A stretch of DNA of 64,000 nucleotides from Bdellovibrionales bacterium (GTDB taxonomy: Bacteria; Bdellovibrionota; Bdellovibrionia; Bdellovibrionales; JAMPXM01): positions 62,001 through 126,000 of the forward strand of contig JADJOF010000002.1 in NCBI GenBank assembly GCA_016713885.1, written 5' to 3'. Shown piece after piece: positions 52,618 to 60,561 of the stretch. Under the pieces are notes generated by a model. It was not told the DNA's origin. It saw only the letters and a list, made by a program, of their open reading frames with translations, and did not search any database. The number at the start of each line of letters is the position of its first letter. Within the stretch, counting starts at the first letter, position 1. The position numbers were made by a program, and so were the translations under genes.

Positions 52618-53142
52618 TCAAACTCCGCTTGATGAGAGCTGACTGGCGATCGACCCGACCGGACTGACATAGAGACCGGCGATGAGTTTTTTCAGCGCAG
52701 GTTCTTTTTCAGTGTCGAGGCGGCGAATCAGGGCCCACAGGAGATCGTCAGTTGTGATGATACCGACCACTTCTTCGGCCTCGGTGACGAGGAGGCTTGA
52801 GATTTTTTGCTCCAGCATCTGCGTCGCCACAGTGACGAGTGGTGTGTCGTTGCTCACAAAGCGAACCGGTGAGGTCATATAGTCGACGACCCGTTCTCCT
52901 GGTGAAAACCGTTCGATCGTGAATCGAACTTCTCCATTTTGATCAAATTCAGTGTGGATGGCTCGCTGAAGATCGCGATCTGTCAGAATGCCCACGATAC
53001 CACCATCGTCATCGACCACCGGAAGGTGGCGAATCTTTTTTTCGCGCATCTGCTTCCAGGCCGCGATCAACGATTCGGATCCACGAACAGTGACGAGCTT
53101 CGGTGTCATGACGTCTTTTGCTTCTCTTGCGGCAGATTGCAT
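52618..53142 (-). CDS. Tandem CBS-domain protein 1
   Basis: About 174 residues made of two CBS domains: AKDVMTPKLVTVRGSESLIA, IRHLPVVDDDGGIVGILTDR and, after a linker, VVDYMTSPVRFVSNDTPLVT, ISSLLVTEAEEVVGIITTDD. Such pairs bind adenine nucleotides and sense energy charge. I start it at the ATG ending at 53142, where GGAGG is four bases upstream, not at the longer frame. A second CBS gene lies 32 bases upstream on the same strand; they may form a heteromer. Confidence 0.85.
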   Translation of the reverse strand: MQSAAREAKDVMTPKLVTVRGSESLIAAWKQMREKKIRHLPVVDDDGGIVGILTDRDLQRAIHTEFDQNGEVRFTIERFSPGERVVDYMTSPVRFVSNDTPLVTVATQMLEQKISSLLVTEAEEVVGIITTDDLLWALIRRLDTEKEPALKKLIAGLYVSPVGSIASQLSSSGV

Positions 53143-53173
53143 ACATCCTCCAGTGATCTTCAAGTTTTCTACG

Positions 53174-53581
53174 TTAGTGCTTCAGACGGGTTTCCATCAA
53201 ATGATCGAGCGCTTTCAGCGCGTCAACCCATGTGAAGATTCCAACGAGCTTGTGATTGTCCACAACCAAGGCACAGCCGAATTTGTGACTCGCCATCTCG
53301 GCACAGACTTTATTCAGCGGAGCGCCTGGCTCAGTGATATAGGGCTCTGGCGAATACGCCTCATCAACTGTGACTTTTTCTGGATCGACATCTTTGAAGC
53401 TCTCCACAAGGCGAACGTCGCGATCCGTTAAGATGCCGACGAGCTTTCCTCCGTCAAGAACAGGAAGATGACGAACATGCAGCTCAGTCATCATTTTCTC
53501 GGCTTTGGCGAGAGACTTGTCTGCCCCGATAGTGTGGGGAAGGACAGTCATATACTTCTGGATTGTCGGGATGCTCTTCAT
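53174..53581 (-). CDS. Tandem CBS-domain protein 2
   Basis: About 135 residues: IPTIQKYMTVLPHTIGADKS, LHVRHLPVLDGGKLVGILTD, VDEAYSPEPYITEPGAPLNK, KFGCALVVDNHKLVGIFTWV. Two CBS motifs without another domain. The start at 53581 follows GAGGGGG. The adenylate-binding pattern GILTDRD is present in domain one. Probable operon with CBS protein 1 downstream. Confidence 0.85.
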   Translation of the reverse strand: MKSIPTIQKYMTVLPHTIGADKSLAKAEKMMTELHVRHLPVLDGGKLVGILTDRDVRLVESFKDVDPEKVTVDEAYSPEPYITEPGAPLNKVCAEMASHKFGCALVVDNHKLVGIFTWVDALKALDHLMETRLKH

Positions 53582-53799
53582 GAATTTACCCCCTCGAGTT
53601 GTCATAAGTTTACGAAGACACAACTATGGAGATAGCGAGGACTGTGCCGCAGCTCCTTTGTGCGAGCTGGGTTTAAACGGGGTCTCAGCTGTGTGTATCG
53701 ATGCGTCAGGGGCGATGTGTCCCGCAGTCTGTCACGCAACGTGGGGCGATCGGCCCCATGGCTGGTCGTATTGACTCATGGCTAAACCATACCAAGGAG

Positions 53800-55047
53800 C
53801 GATGAGTCAGGATCCAGTTTTGGGCCTCTGACTTCTTTTTATCTCATCGACATGTTCGAAGAATTCCTTGAGCTTCTGGTCGAGTCTTTGTTTGAGGTCG
53901 ATTGGGTTTCTGGAGTGTACCTCGGATCCGATTCTGACTTTGTCGGCCTCGGGAACAAGTGAGCAGTCAAGCAGACGCTGAGCTGGTGTTTTGGGTTCAT
54001 CGTAGTGCTTCTTGATCGATCCACCGATTCGCTCTTTGGCTACGAGCTTCATCGATGGCGTGAAGTAGTTCTGGAGCGGACACCAGTACGCTTGATAGAT
54101 CTCATTCATCATCGGCACAAGCGATGGATCGTCGAACCTCTCATAGCCGAAAAGCTCGCGGACGTGGGTCCAGTTCTTTTTGCTCGACATGGGCGTTGTC
54201 GTTTTTCTTGTAGGCTCGACGCCTTACGAAGTTGATTGGTGCTGGGCGTTTTGAGAAGTACGAATAGAGAACGTCGTTGATGAATTCAGAACCGTTATCT
54301 GAAGCGAAACCAACCAACATGAACGGCACTCGAGACTCGATCTTTTTCACGGCGCTTGCGACGCCGGCAGCATCTTTGTCCAGCACGAGCGAAGCTCAGT
54401 CCAACCAGAGAACAAATCGACGACCGTAAGTGTGTTCGCGTACTCGCCTGCAATCGAATTTCCGCAGTGGGCAACTGTGTCGCCTTCGACAAAACCTGGA
54501 ACCTTCGTCTCGCCGTCCAAGAGCTTAAGTGGAATCTTGGTCTTCATTTTTATCGACGGTCTTGTTGTTGAGAGCCCTTTTCCAAGCGACCTTCGATGAA
54601 GTTTTTAAAAGTCGATCAATGGTCGAGGCGCTCATCTGAAGGAGCAACGCCTTTCTTCGGTCGCTTGTTTTATAAAATGGAAGCCACAGTGGCATAGCCG
54701 CCTTCATCTTCTTTGAACAGATGTAGCTCATAAGCCCCCATAGCGCCTTTAAGTCGCTCAGCGCATCGATGTAGCGCGAAGCAGCCCCGGGCGCTTACGT
54801 GCGTCTGGCCCCTTGGCTTTGCCATTTAAAATTTGAATCGCATGCTTGCGGGACCGATACCCGCAGACCTGGCAAAATTCGTCCAAAATCGCAGACTTTT
54901 GTTTTCGCTTTGCATTTTTATAGCGGTCCCGAATTTCATCGGTGTACGCTCGACGGAACTCGATGGGCATGGTCTTACCTCCGTGTAAGAACTCAGATTT
55001 ATTGGTCTAAATCCGATCCTACTTGGGTTTGAGATCATGACTCATCG
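53800..55047 (-). mobile_element. Second insertion sequence, decayed
   Basis: About 1.25 kb with related ends: CGATGAGTCAGGATC at 53800-53814 and, reversed, CGATGAGTCATGATC at 55047-55033 (one mismatch). It encloses a minus-strand integrase-type transposase in many frames. No convincing target duplication is visible. It lies between the CBS genes and the exported protein at 55339. Confidence 0.75.
53807..54970 (-). pseudogene. Integrase-core (rve) transposase, fragmented
   Basis: Starting from ATG ending at 54970: MPIEFRRAYTDEIRDRYKNA, then SYICSKKMKAAMPLWLPFYK, STIDRLLKTSSKVAWKRALN, GFVEGDTVAHCGNSIAGEYA (first catalytic Asp), LVGFASDNGSEFINDVLYSY (second Asp), and NDNAHVEQ plus KNWTHVRELFGYERF (catalytic Glu). 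The DDE residues can be read only by joining at least four frames. The pattern is that of DDE/integrase-core transposases that carry an N-terminal HTH. Real decay and consensus error cannot be told apart here. Confidence 0.75.
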
Positions 55048-55338
55048 AGGATTTTTCGAGCTCGCGAACTCGCTCGGTTGATTCAAGTTAATCGAACTTT
55101 CGCTCGCTCAAATCCAATCCAGCACTCCTCAATTGAGCACGTGCCGTATAGCGCACGCATTCGGTTCGATTTATCTCGAGTCAATTCGCTGGTCAGCGCG
55201 CGAGTGTGCCAATTTGAGGCACCGAAAGTTTAAGATTCTGGCCTGGGATCTAGATAAAGCGCGTTTGACGGGCGGCGAGTGCGCTTTGGTCGCGGTCTGA
55301 GTCTTGCGAGACAGGTGTCGGTCACGAAGGAGTGGGCA
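55048..55338. other. Intergenic region between IS and exported protein
   Basis: About 290 bases with no coding signal. It contains a palindrome CTCAATTGAG near 55130 and repeated GAGCTCGCGAACTCGC-like sequence. AAGGAG at about 55328 is the ribosome binding site of the next gene. Confidence 0.4.
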
Positions 55339-56229
55339 ATGCTATTGATGCGTATTTTGGGTTCCGCGTTGTCGATCGTCGTCGTTGGAATGGCTGTTGG
55401 TGCGTCGCGGGCTGGCGCTGCAGAAGTCGCGGCCAAGACGGTAATCAAGAAGTCAGTCGTATCACTGGAGGGTTTTGTCGAGACAGGTGGCGAACGCGAC
55501 CTGACGCAAGATCCGCTTGGCGACTGGCTTGAGATGAATGCTGACAAGATGCGTTTATATGTGGACGGTCAGGCAAACTCTGAAAAGCCGAAACAGTTTG
55601 TGCCTCCGACGGGTATCAACTCAACGATGGATCCCGCACTTCAGGTTGCCGCCGTTATTGAAGATCTGGGTTACAATGCTCGTTGTTCTGCTTTTGCAAA
55701 CGAGAAGGGCTTGGGACGTCTTGGGCAAGTGGTTGTCAATGAGATGACAAGCGGGCAATTCGAACATGTCGGAAACCTGATTAAGGGATCGGACGATCTT
55801 AAGCGAGCCTGTCCTCGCTACGACACTCTCAACACCAACGAGAAGGCCCATGTTTACGTCATGCTGCTCGCCTCGATGTCATTTTTCGAGAGTTCGTGCG
55901 ATCCGACTTCGGGCCTTAAGCGTCGTGTGCAGGGGCCGAACGGCTCTTTGGGCGGTTTGATCCAGTTGCACCGGGGAAAAGAAGATGTCTACGCACCGAA
56001 CTGTCCTCGCGGTGCTTCGAATAAGCCTGAAACGACTCTGACGTGTGGGCTTTCGATGTTGAACAAACAGCTCGAACGTCAGGACGCCATGTTTAGTCCG
56101 CGATCGTATTGGGAAGTTCTGCGTCCGAAGAAAACGTATGTGAAAACAAAGTCCGGAAAGCGCCGTCAGGTCCAGTTGGCGCGAACCGTGGTCGGTTCAC
56201 TTCGCGAGTTACCGCTCTGTCATAACTGA
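55339..56229 (+). CDS. Exported lysozyme-like (transglycosylase-like) protein
   Basis: About 296 residues from ATG 55339 (AAGGAG upstream); signal peptide RILGSALSIVVVGMAVGASR cut near AGAAE. The C-terminal half has a lysozyme-like layout: YVMLLASMSFFESSCDPTSG with a candidate catalytic Glu, GPNGSLGGLIQLHRGKED and CGLSMLNKQLERQ. It has seven or so cysteines, so disulfides are likely. The activity is inferred only from the E-S-S-x-D/G-GLxQL pattern. The next gene starts 4 bases after its stop. Confidence 0.6.
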   Translation: MLLMRILGSALSIVVVGMAVGASRAGAAEVAAKTVIKKSVVSLEGFVETGGERDLTQDPLGDWLEMNADKMRLYVDGQANSEKPKQFVPPTGINSTMDPALQVAAVIEDLGYNARCSAFANEKGLGRLGQVVVNEMTSGQFEHVGNLIKGSDDLKRACPRYDTLNTNEKAHVYVMLLASMSFFESSCDPTSGLKRRVQGPNGSLGGLIQLHRGKEDVYAPNCPRGASNKPETTLTCGLSMLNKQLERQDAMFSPRSYWEVLRPKKTYVKTKSGKRRQVQLARTVVGSLRELPLCHN

Positions 56230-56232
56230 CAG

Positions 56233-56844
56233 TTGATTGGCCTTCCTATTCCTGGTTCACTCTTGAGAGTGAACTTTGATCTCTACGATATTTCATATTT
56301 GGCGGAAGGGTCTCCTCGACAGAGGCGAGCCTTTTTGGCGTTGCAAGAGGCCGCTGTTTTTGCGCGGTTGGCAGCGAATGACGGCTCTGTCGCATTGGTC
56401 GGAAGTCTGCCGATTGATATGGCGCTCGACGACAGTGACATCGACTTGGTGACGTCGATTGATGATCTACGTGCTGCTGCTGCTCGGGATCGCGAGCTCT
56501 TTGGCACGTATGAAGGATTTCAATCGTCGCGTGGCGTGGGATTGGGCGGGCAGTTTCAGCTCACCCAGTTTAGGCATAGCGGCGAATCGTTTGAGATCTT
56601 TACGCAGACGACTCCGATTCCAAGGCAGAACGCCGTGGTGCACCTGTTGGTTGAGGCGCGCCTTTTGGGCTTGGGAGGATCGGCTTTTCGCGAGCGGGTG
56701 ATGCGCGCGCGTGAGGCAGGCCTTAAGACCGAACCGGCATTTGGTGCCTGTCTTGGTCTTGAGGATCCGCTTCGCGAGCTCTTGGCTCTTGAAGATTTAA
56801 CGGACCAAGAATTAAGAGCCCGGTTTGCGGAGAAGCTGGCTTGA
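56233..56844 (+). CDS. DUF4269-like nucleotidyltransferase-fold protein
   Basis: 203 residues resembling DUF4269: VALVGSLPIDMALDDSDIDL (the Gly-Ser ... DxD nucleotidyltransferase motif), FQLTQFRHSGESFEIFTQTT, QNAVVHLLVEARLLGLGG, GLKTEPAFGACLGLEDPLRE. DUF4269 proteins have the minimal nucleotidyltransferase fold; the substrate is unknown. The start is TTG 56233 close behind the upstream stop. Its 3' end overlaps the convergent TetR gene by 33 bases. Confidence 0.72.
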   Translation: MIGLPIPGSLLRVNFDLYDISYLAEGSPRQRRAFLALQEAAVFARLAANDGSVALVGSLPIDMALDDSDIDLVTSIDDLRAAAARDRELFGTYEGFQSSRGVGLGGQFQLTQFRHSGESFEIFTQTTPIPRQNAVVHLLVEARLLGLGGSAFRERVMRAREAGLKTEPAFGACLGLEDPLRELLALEDLTDQELRARFAEKLA

Positions 56845-57377
56845 GTCGATGCCAGCTTTCAGAAACTCGTCGGAGAGCTCTTGTCCTTTGACCATTCGTG
56901 CAAGCGAGAGGGCGCCAACCGCTAGGGCCACCTGTTGTACGGCCTGCGCTCGCGTGTAGCCATTTCGAACAAAGAAGCCGATCCAGCGTTCAAGATACTC
57001 ACCGATTTTTCTGCGACTGCAGGAGATCGCCTGGCAAGGTCGGTCGAAAGAGCCACGATGGCGCAGCCCGACGCCGGGTTGTTGCGATGTTTCGCGCTCA
57101 AGTAAAGATCGAGGAGGCCGCGTGCGGGATCAGCCGGTGTTTCGAGTGCCGCGGCCTTCAGACGGCCTGCCGCTTGGCTGAGGGCTATATCGACGACGTC
57201 GACGACGAGATTTTCTTTTGATTTAAAGTGAGCATAAAAACCGCCAGCGGTGAGGCCAGATTTTTTCATGACCGAATCAATGCCGGTGCCGTCGATTCCC
57301 GATTTGCGAAAGAGCTTGAGGGCGGATTCGAGAATTTTTTCGCGTGTGCGCTGTTTGCGTGCCGAGGGAGCGGTCAT
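56812..57377 (-). CDS. TetR-family repressor (frame break in T-run at 57006)
   Basis: DNA-binding domain complete: TREKILESALKLFRKSGIDG, GIDSVMKKSGLTAGGFYAHF, KSKENLVVDVVD. The ligand domain reads through SGCAIVALSTDLARRSPAVA. At 57006-57010 one more T on the plus strand (six A in the gene) gives EKIGEYLERWIGFFVRNGYT and RAQAVQQVALAVGALSLARM, ending at 56812, about 188 residues. Without that base it would stop early at 56922. The start overlaps the hydrolase stop as ATGA. It probably represses the hydrolase operon and the divergent DinB-like gene via the palindrome at 58088. Confidence 0.82.
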
Positions 57378-58063
57378 GGCGCGTGTCCTGTTCCAATCAG
57401 GCGGGCGAGCTGTTGATGGACGATGGCGCCCATGGCCTCTGTCGCAATGTGGCCAACGTCTCGGATTGCGTGAAACTGACCGTGGTGACCGAGATCGAGA
57501 ATCGACTGGTGGGCCTTGATCGCATCCTCGCTAGGGAACACCTCGTCGGCGGTTCCATGCACGGCAGTCACGGTGAGTGGCGGAAGCGCATGATAGTACT
57601 CGGGACGATAGCCTGTGCTGACGGTAATGAGTTCCTTGGTGTACGCCAGGCGGTTGGCCAGCATGGGGGCGAGAAAGCCTCCTTGCGAAAAGCCGACGAT
57701 GAGCTTCGGAATTGTGCTGTGATCCTCGGGAAAGTGCAGATCGAGAATGGTCTCGATTGCCTGCAGAGCGGTGTCGGGTGGAACGGCCATCTTCTCGGCT
57801 TCCATGTCGTAGAAGTACCATGAATAGGCTTCGCGCCAGCCGATTGTGGTTTTGACAGGAACCGGAAATGGACCGTTGGGGGCAATCCATGCGACGTCGC
57901 CGAGTTCTTGCGGCCAGCCGTTGGGGAAGAGGCGGCGGAAAAAACTCGCTCCATGGTCGGTGTAGCCATGCAGAAAAAATGCGATCGCCTTTGGCGTCGA
58001 GGTCGGCCGGTGCATGCGATAGTGGATGGGGAGATCGGTTTTGATCCATGTGGTTTGCTTCAT
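57374..58063 (-). CDS. Alpha/beta hydrolase (phospholipase/carboxylesterase-like)
   Basis: About 229 residues from ATG ending at 58063. Alpha/beta hydrolase landmarks: oxyanion-loop FFLHGYTDHGASFF, nucleophile elbow VGFSQGGFLAPML, acid AVHGTADEVFPSEDA and His RDVGHIATEAM. It is closest in pattern to phospholipase/carboxylesterase (YpfH-like) enzymes. It is cotranscribed with, and just upstream of, the TetR gene. The longer frame to 58114 would run through the operator region and is not used. Confidence 0.85.
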   Translation of the reverse strand: MKQTTWIKTDLPIHYRMHRPTSTPKAIAFFLHGYTDHGASFFRRLFPNGWPQELGDVAWIAPNGPFPVPVKTTIGWREAYSWYFYDMEAEKMAVPPDTALQAIETILDLHFPEDHSTIPKLIVGFSQGGFLAPMLANRLAYTKELITVSTGYRPEYYHALPPLTVTAVHGTADEVFPSEDAIKAHQSILDLGHHGQFHAIRDVGHIATEAMGAIVHQQLARLIGTGHAP

Positions 58064-58087
58064 CGGTCTTGACCTCGCTTCGGGTAA

Positions 58088-58107
58088 AATATTACGGTCG
58101 TAATATT
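58088..58107. promoter_or_regulatory. TetR-type operator palindrome
   Basis: AATATTACG-GT-CGTAATATT, a perfect 9+9 inverted repeat centred in the 77-base gap between the divergent hydrolase-tetR operon and the DinB-like gene. The ATTACG...CGTAAT half-sites are typical of TetR-family operators. It would allow one repressor to control both directions. Confidence 0.75.
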
Positions 58108-58140
58108 GATGCAATTAAATTACTGAAAGGACGTCAATTT

Positions 58141-58742
58141 ATGGGACACGAAACTTCAGATTCTGAGCCGCGATTGGCTCCCCCTGGTGCCGGGATTCCG
58201 TTGCCTCATCGTCTTTTTATGACCTATGTGGTGCGGCCACTGATTGCGGCGCGTTCCGACTGGCAAGAGAATGCGCAGCTGTTTCGTCGTTGGACGGAGA
58301 AAATCGACGCAGAACTTGTCGGATTGACCGAAGCACAACTTTGTCGGCGAGTGCTGGTTCCGTCGCAGGTCGGGCTTGAGGACAGTTCGCGTTTCTGGTC
58401 AGTGGCGATGGCTCTTGCGCATCTGGTGATTGTGGGATCGAAAATCGAAATGCTGATTGGCGAACTTGCTGACGAGAGAGTGCCGCCACAGGCCAAGGTT
58501 GAGACCGCCGCGGTCAAGCCTCTTGGCGAACTGTCAGCGGAGCAAGCGATTCGAGAGTTTCGTGCATGGGCTTATGCCGCCGAGAAAAGAGTTTTAGAGA
58601 GAAGTCGCTCGCGAACATCAAGAGCCTTTTGGTGCATCCTTGGTTTGGACCATTCAATTCGCTCAGTTGGCAGTGGTTGCTTGCGCAGCATCACGGTATC
58701 CACCTCAAGCAGATTCGCGAGATTAAAAAAGGACTGCGATGA
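58141..58742 (+). CDS. DinB/DUF1569-like protein (frame break near 58595)
   Basis: ATG 58141 with GAAAGG upstream. The first frame includes RFWSVAMALAHLVIVGSKIE (candidate metal His) and AIREFRAWAYAAEKRVLE. A shift near 58590-58603 leads to EKSLANIKSLLVHPWFGPFN, SLSWQWLLAQHHGIHLKQIR, the HPxFGxLxxxxWxxxxxxHxxHHxxQ pattern of DUF1569/DinB four-helix metal-binding proteins. The joined length is about 200 residues. The substrate is unknown. The stop overlaps the next start as ATGA. It is divergent from the TetR operon. Confidence 0.7.
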
Positions 58743-59266
58743 GTTCGGTCGACGCTCCTAAAAAGCGGCAAAAGCCAGGATTCATAAAAAGTCGAATGCT
58801 CTATTTTTGGAATTTTTGGCCGCCATTTATAGGTGCCGGTATATCCATTCGGAAAGTTGAAGGCGGCTGGGGCGAGGGGATTCGGGCGATGGAGATTCGC
58901 TTGCGCCTATGGCCCTGGAACTCGAACTATGTTGGAACTCAATTCGGAGGTTCACTGTTTGCGATGACAGATCCATTTTTGATGGTGATGTTGATGCGTC
59001 GACTGGGACGAGACTATGTTGTTTGGGATAAGGCGGCCAGTATTCGCTACCTGCGTCCTGGGCGTACCGATTGCTTTGCGGGTTTTGAAGTTTCAGAAGA
59101 GTTAGTTTCGGCTCTTCGGACTCGAGCCGAGCGTGAAGGAAAATTTGATTGGACGACAAAAGTTGACGTTCGCGATTCTGAAGGGCGTGTGGTCGCAGAG
59201 GTCGACAAGGTGATCTATATTGCGAAGCGGTCTCTTTACGAAAAGAAACCGCTCAGATCAGAGTGA
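58739..59266 (+). CDS. DUF4442 hot-dog-fold thioesterase-like protein
   Basis: 175 residues: LYFWNFWPPFIGAGISIRKV, MEIRLRLWPWNSNYVGTQFG and GSLFAMTDPFLMVMLMRRLG, followed by KAASIRYLRPGRTDCFAGFE and KVDVRDSEGRVVAEVDKVIY. This is the usual DUF4442 pattern, a single hot-dog domain related to PaaI/YiiD thioesterases. Acyl-thioester hydrolysis is inferred, not shown. It is translationally coupled to the DinB-like gene and converges on the exported gene ending at 59269. Confidence 0.82.
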   Translation: MSSVDAPKKRQKPGFIKSRMLYFWNFWPPFIGAGISIRKVEGGWGEGIRAMEIRLRLWPWNSNYVGTQFGGSLFAMTDPFLMVMLMRRLGRDYVVWDKAASIRYLRPGRTDCFAGFEVSEELVSALRTRAEREGKFDWTTKVDVRDSEGRVVAEVDKVIYIAKRSLYEKKPLRSE

Positions 59267-59268
59267 GT

Positions 59269-59729
59269 TCAGTTGCAGAGAGAGTTCGCAACCTCTTTGA
59301 GAACTTGGGCTGCAGGTGCTGGGTTTGAAACCTCAACCCCTGTTGATCCGTCGAACGAGGCGAGAACGATCGACTCCTGGATTCCGGAGGTCGAGGTTCG
59401 GAATGCGACAAACGAATACGATGTTCCAAGAGCACTGCGCTGAACCGACGAGGTCTTTGCCGAGGCCGCTTCATTGATTCAGTGATGATGCCGGACGAGA
59501 CCTTTCCGCCGCGTTCGACGCTGAACTCAAGGCCGTCGATCGAGTTATCGATGGTGACTCCATCCGGAAACACGAGGCACTCGCTTGAGCGTATTTTGCC
59601 GTTTGGATTTTTTGATGAAATACGCTTGGCGAGAATCGGCAGAGTCGATGGAGTCGCCGTTGCTGTCGTTGTGACTGAGACAGTAAGGACCGAAAAGAGC
59701 GCGACTGTCAGTACCCGAGTGGATTTCAT
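59269..59729 (-). CDS. Small exported protein (frame break near 59475)
   Basis: Signal peptide VLTVALFSVLTVSVTTTATA and a small beta-rich domain (SECLVFPDGVTIDNSIDGLE, VERGGKVSSGIITES). Near 59465-59480 the frame must shift to read ASAKTSSVQRSALGTSYSFV, ESIVLASFDGSTGVEVSNPA, ending at 59269, about 152 residues. Without the shift the C-terminus is Arg/Ser-rich and unlike a protein of this organism. No family recognised. A GGAGGG ribosome binding site precedes the ATG. Confidence 0.6.
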
Positions 59730-59802
59730 AAGTTCCCTCCAATGAAAGGCCTAAAGATCAGATCACAATGCACGAAAATTACAGGCTGGAATCAAGCTTG
59801 GG

Positions 59803-60540
59803 TCAAAGACATTCGCAGCGGTCAAAAGAGGCGCAGTGCAGAAGACGGCCGTCGGAGCGGATCTGAATCTCTTCTACACGGCCATCGACTTCGGTCACCG
59901 TGCCGGCTGAGCGCAGCTGATTGAGATTGAAGACAAGAGCAAGGCGTCGAAGGGTGCGAATGCGCTCCCCTTCGCGGTAGGGGGCAAGGGTGGCAGCCGA
60001 TGGGTTTTTGACGTGGCTTTCTGGAACTGGCATCGGGATCGGCAGTCCTTCGGCGTCGACACCAAAAAATCGCAGTTGCCACTGGGATTTGTTGTCCTCG
60101 CCTTCTTCGATACTGAGAACCAGACGACGCTCGCTGCCATCAGCAAGACGGTAGTGTTCAATTTCCTCGACTGATTCGCGGGTGCTGGTCGGGCCGAATA
60201 AATGTTCAAGACGATTGATGTCGAGTGCCTGATCGGCGAGTGAGCCGAGAGCATCGGACCGCTTGGGCCAGCACTGTTTAACAGCATCGCTCATCGTCGA
60301 AAAACCAGTCGGTAAGTGTGAGAAGGACTCGTCGTTACCGACCGGAAAATCTTTGGGCAGCGGCTGCGGTGTTGCGGAGGGCGATGAAGATTGCGCGCCG
60401 TTTTCGGGAGAGAGTTGAGCGAGTGTTCCTGAGGCGGCAGGCGCAGGCGACTGCGACCGAGTAAAGTTTAAAAATCCGAGGACAGCAACCAGGCCGATGC
60501 CGGTCAGAATCACTTTGGAATAGGATCGCTTGGCCGCCAT
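59803..60540 (-). CDS. Membrane-anchored periplasmic protein of unknown function
   Basis: 245 residues: N-terminal anchor (SKVILTGIGLVAVLGFLNF), a Ser/Pro/Ala-rich linker (about 28-60) and a folded periplasmic domain with three cysteines (VKQCWPKRSDALGSLADQAL near 85, CASFDRCECL at the end). No family recognised. It lies 21 bases downstream of the papain-like exported gene, so the two are probably one operon. Confidence 0.62.
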   Translation of the reverse strand: MAAKRSYSKVILTGIGLVAVLGFLNFTRSQSPAPAASGTLAQLSPENGAQSSSPSATPQPLPKDFPVGNDESFSHLPTGFSTMSDAVKQCWPKRSDALGSLADQALDINRLEHLFGPTSTRESVEEIEHYRLADGSERRLVLSIEEGEDNKSQWQLRFFGVDAEGLPIPMPVPESHVKNPSAATLAPYREGERIRTLRRLALVFNLNQLRSAGTVTEVDGRVEEIQIRSDGRLLHCASFDRCECL

Positions 60541-60561
60541 ACCCGAGAGACTAGTGAGCCT

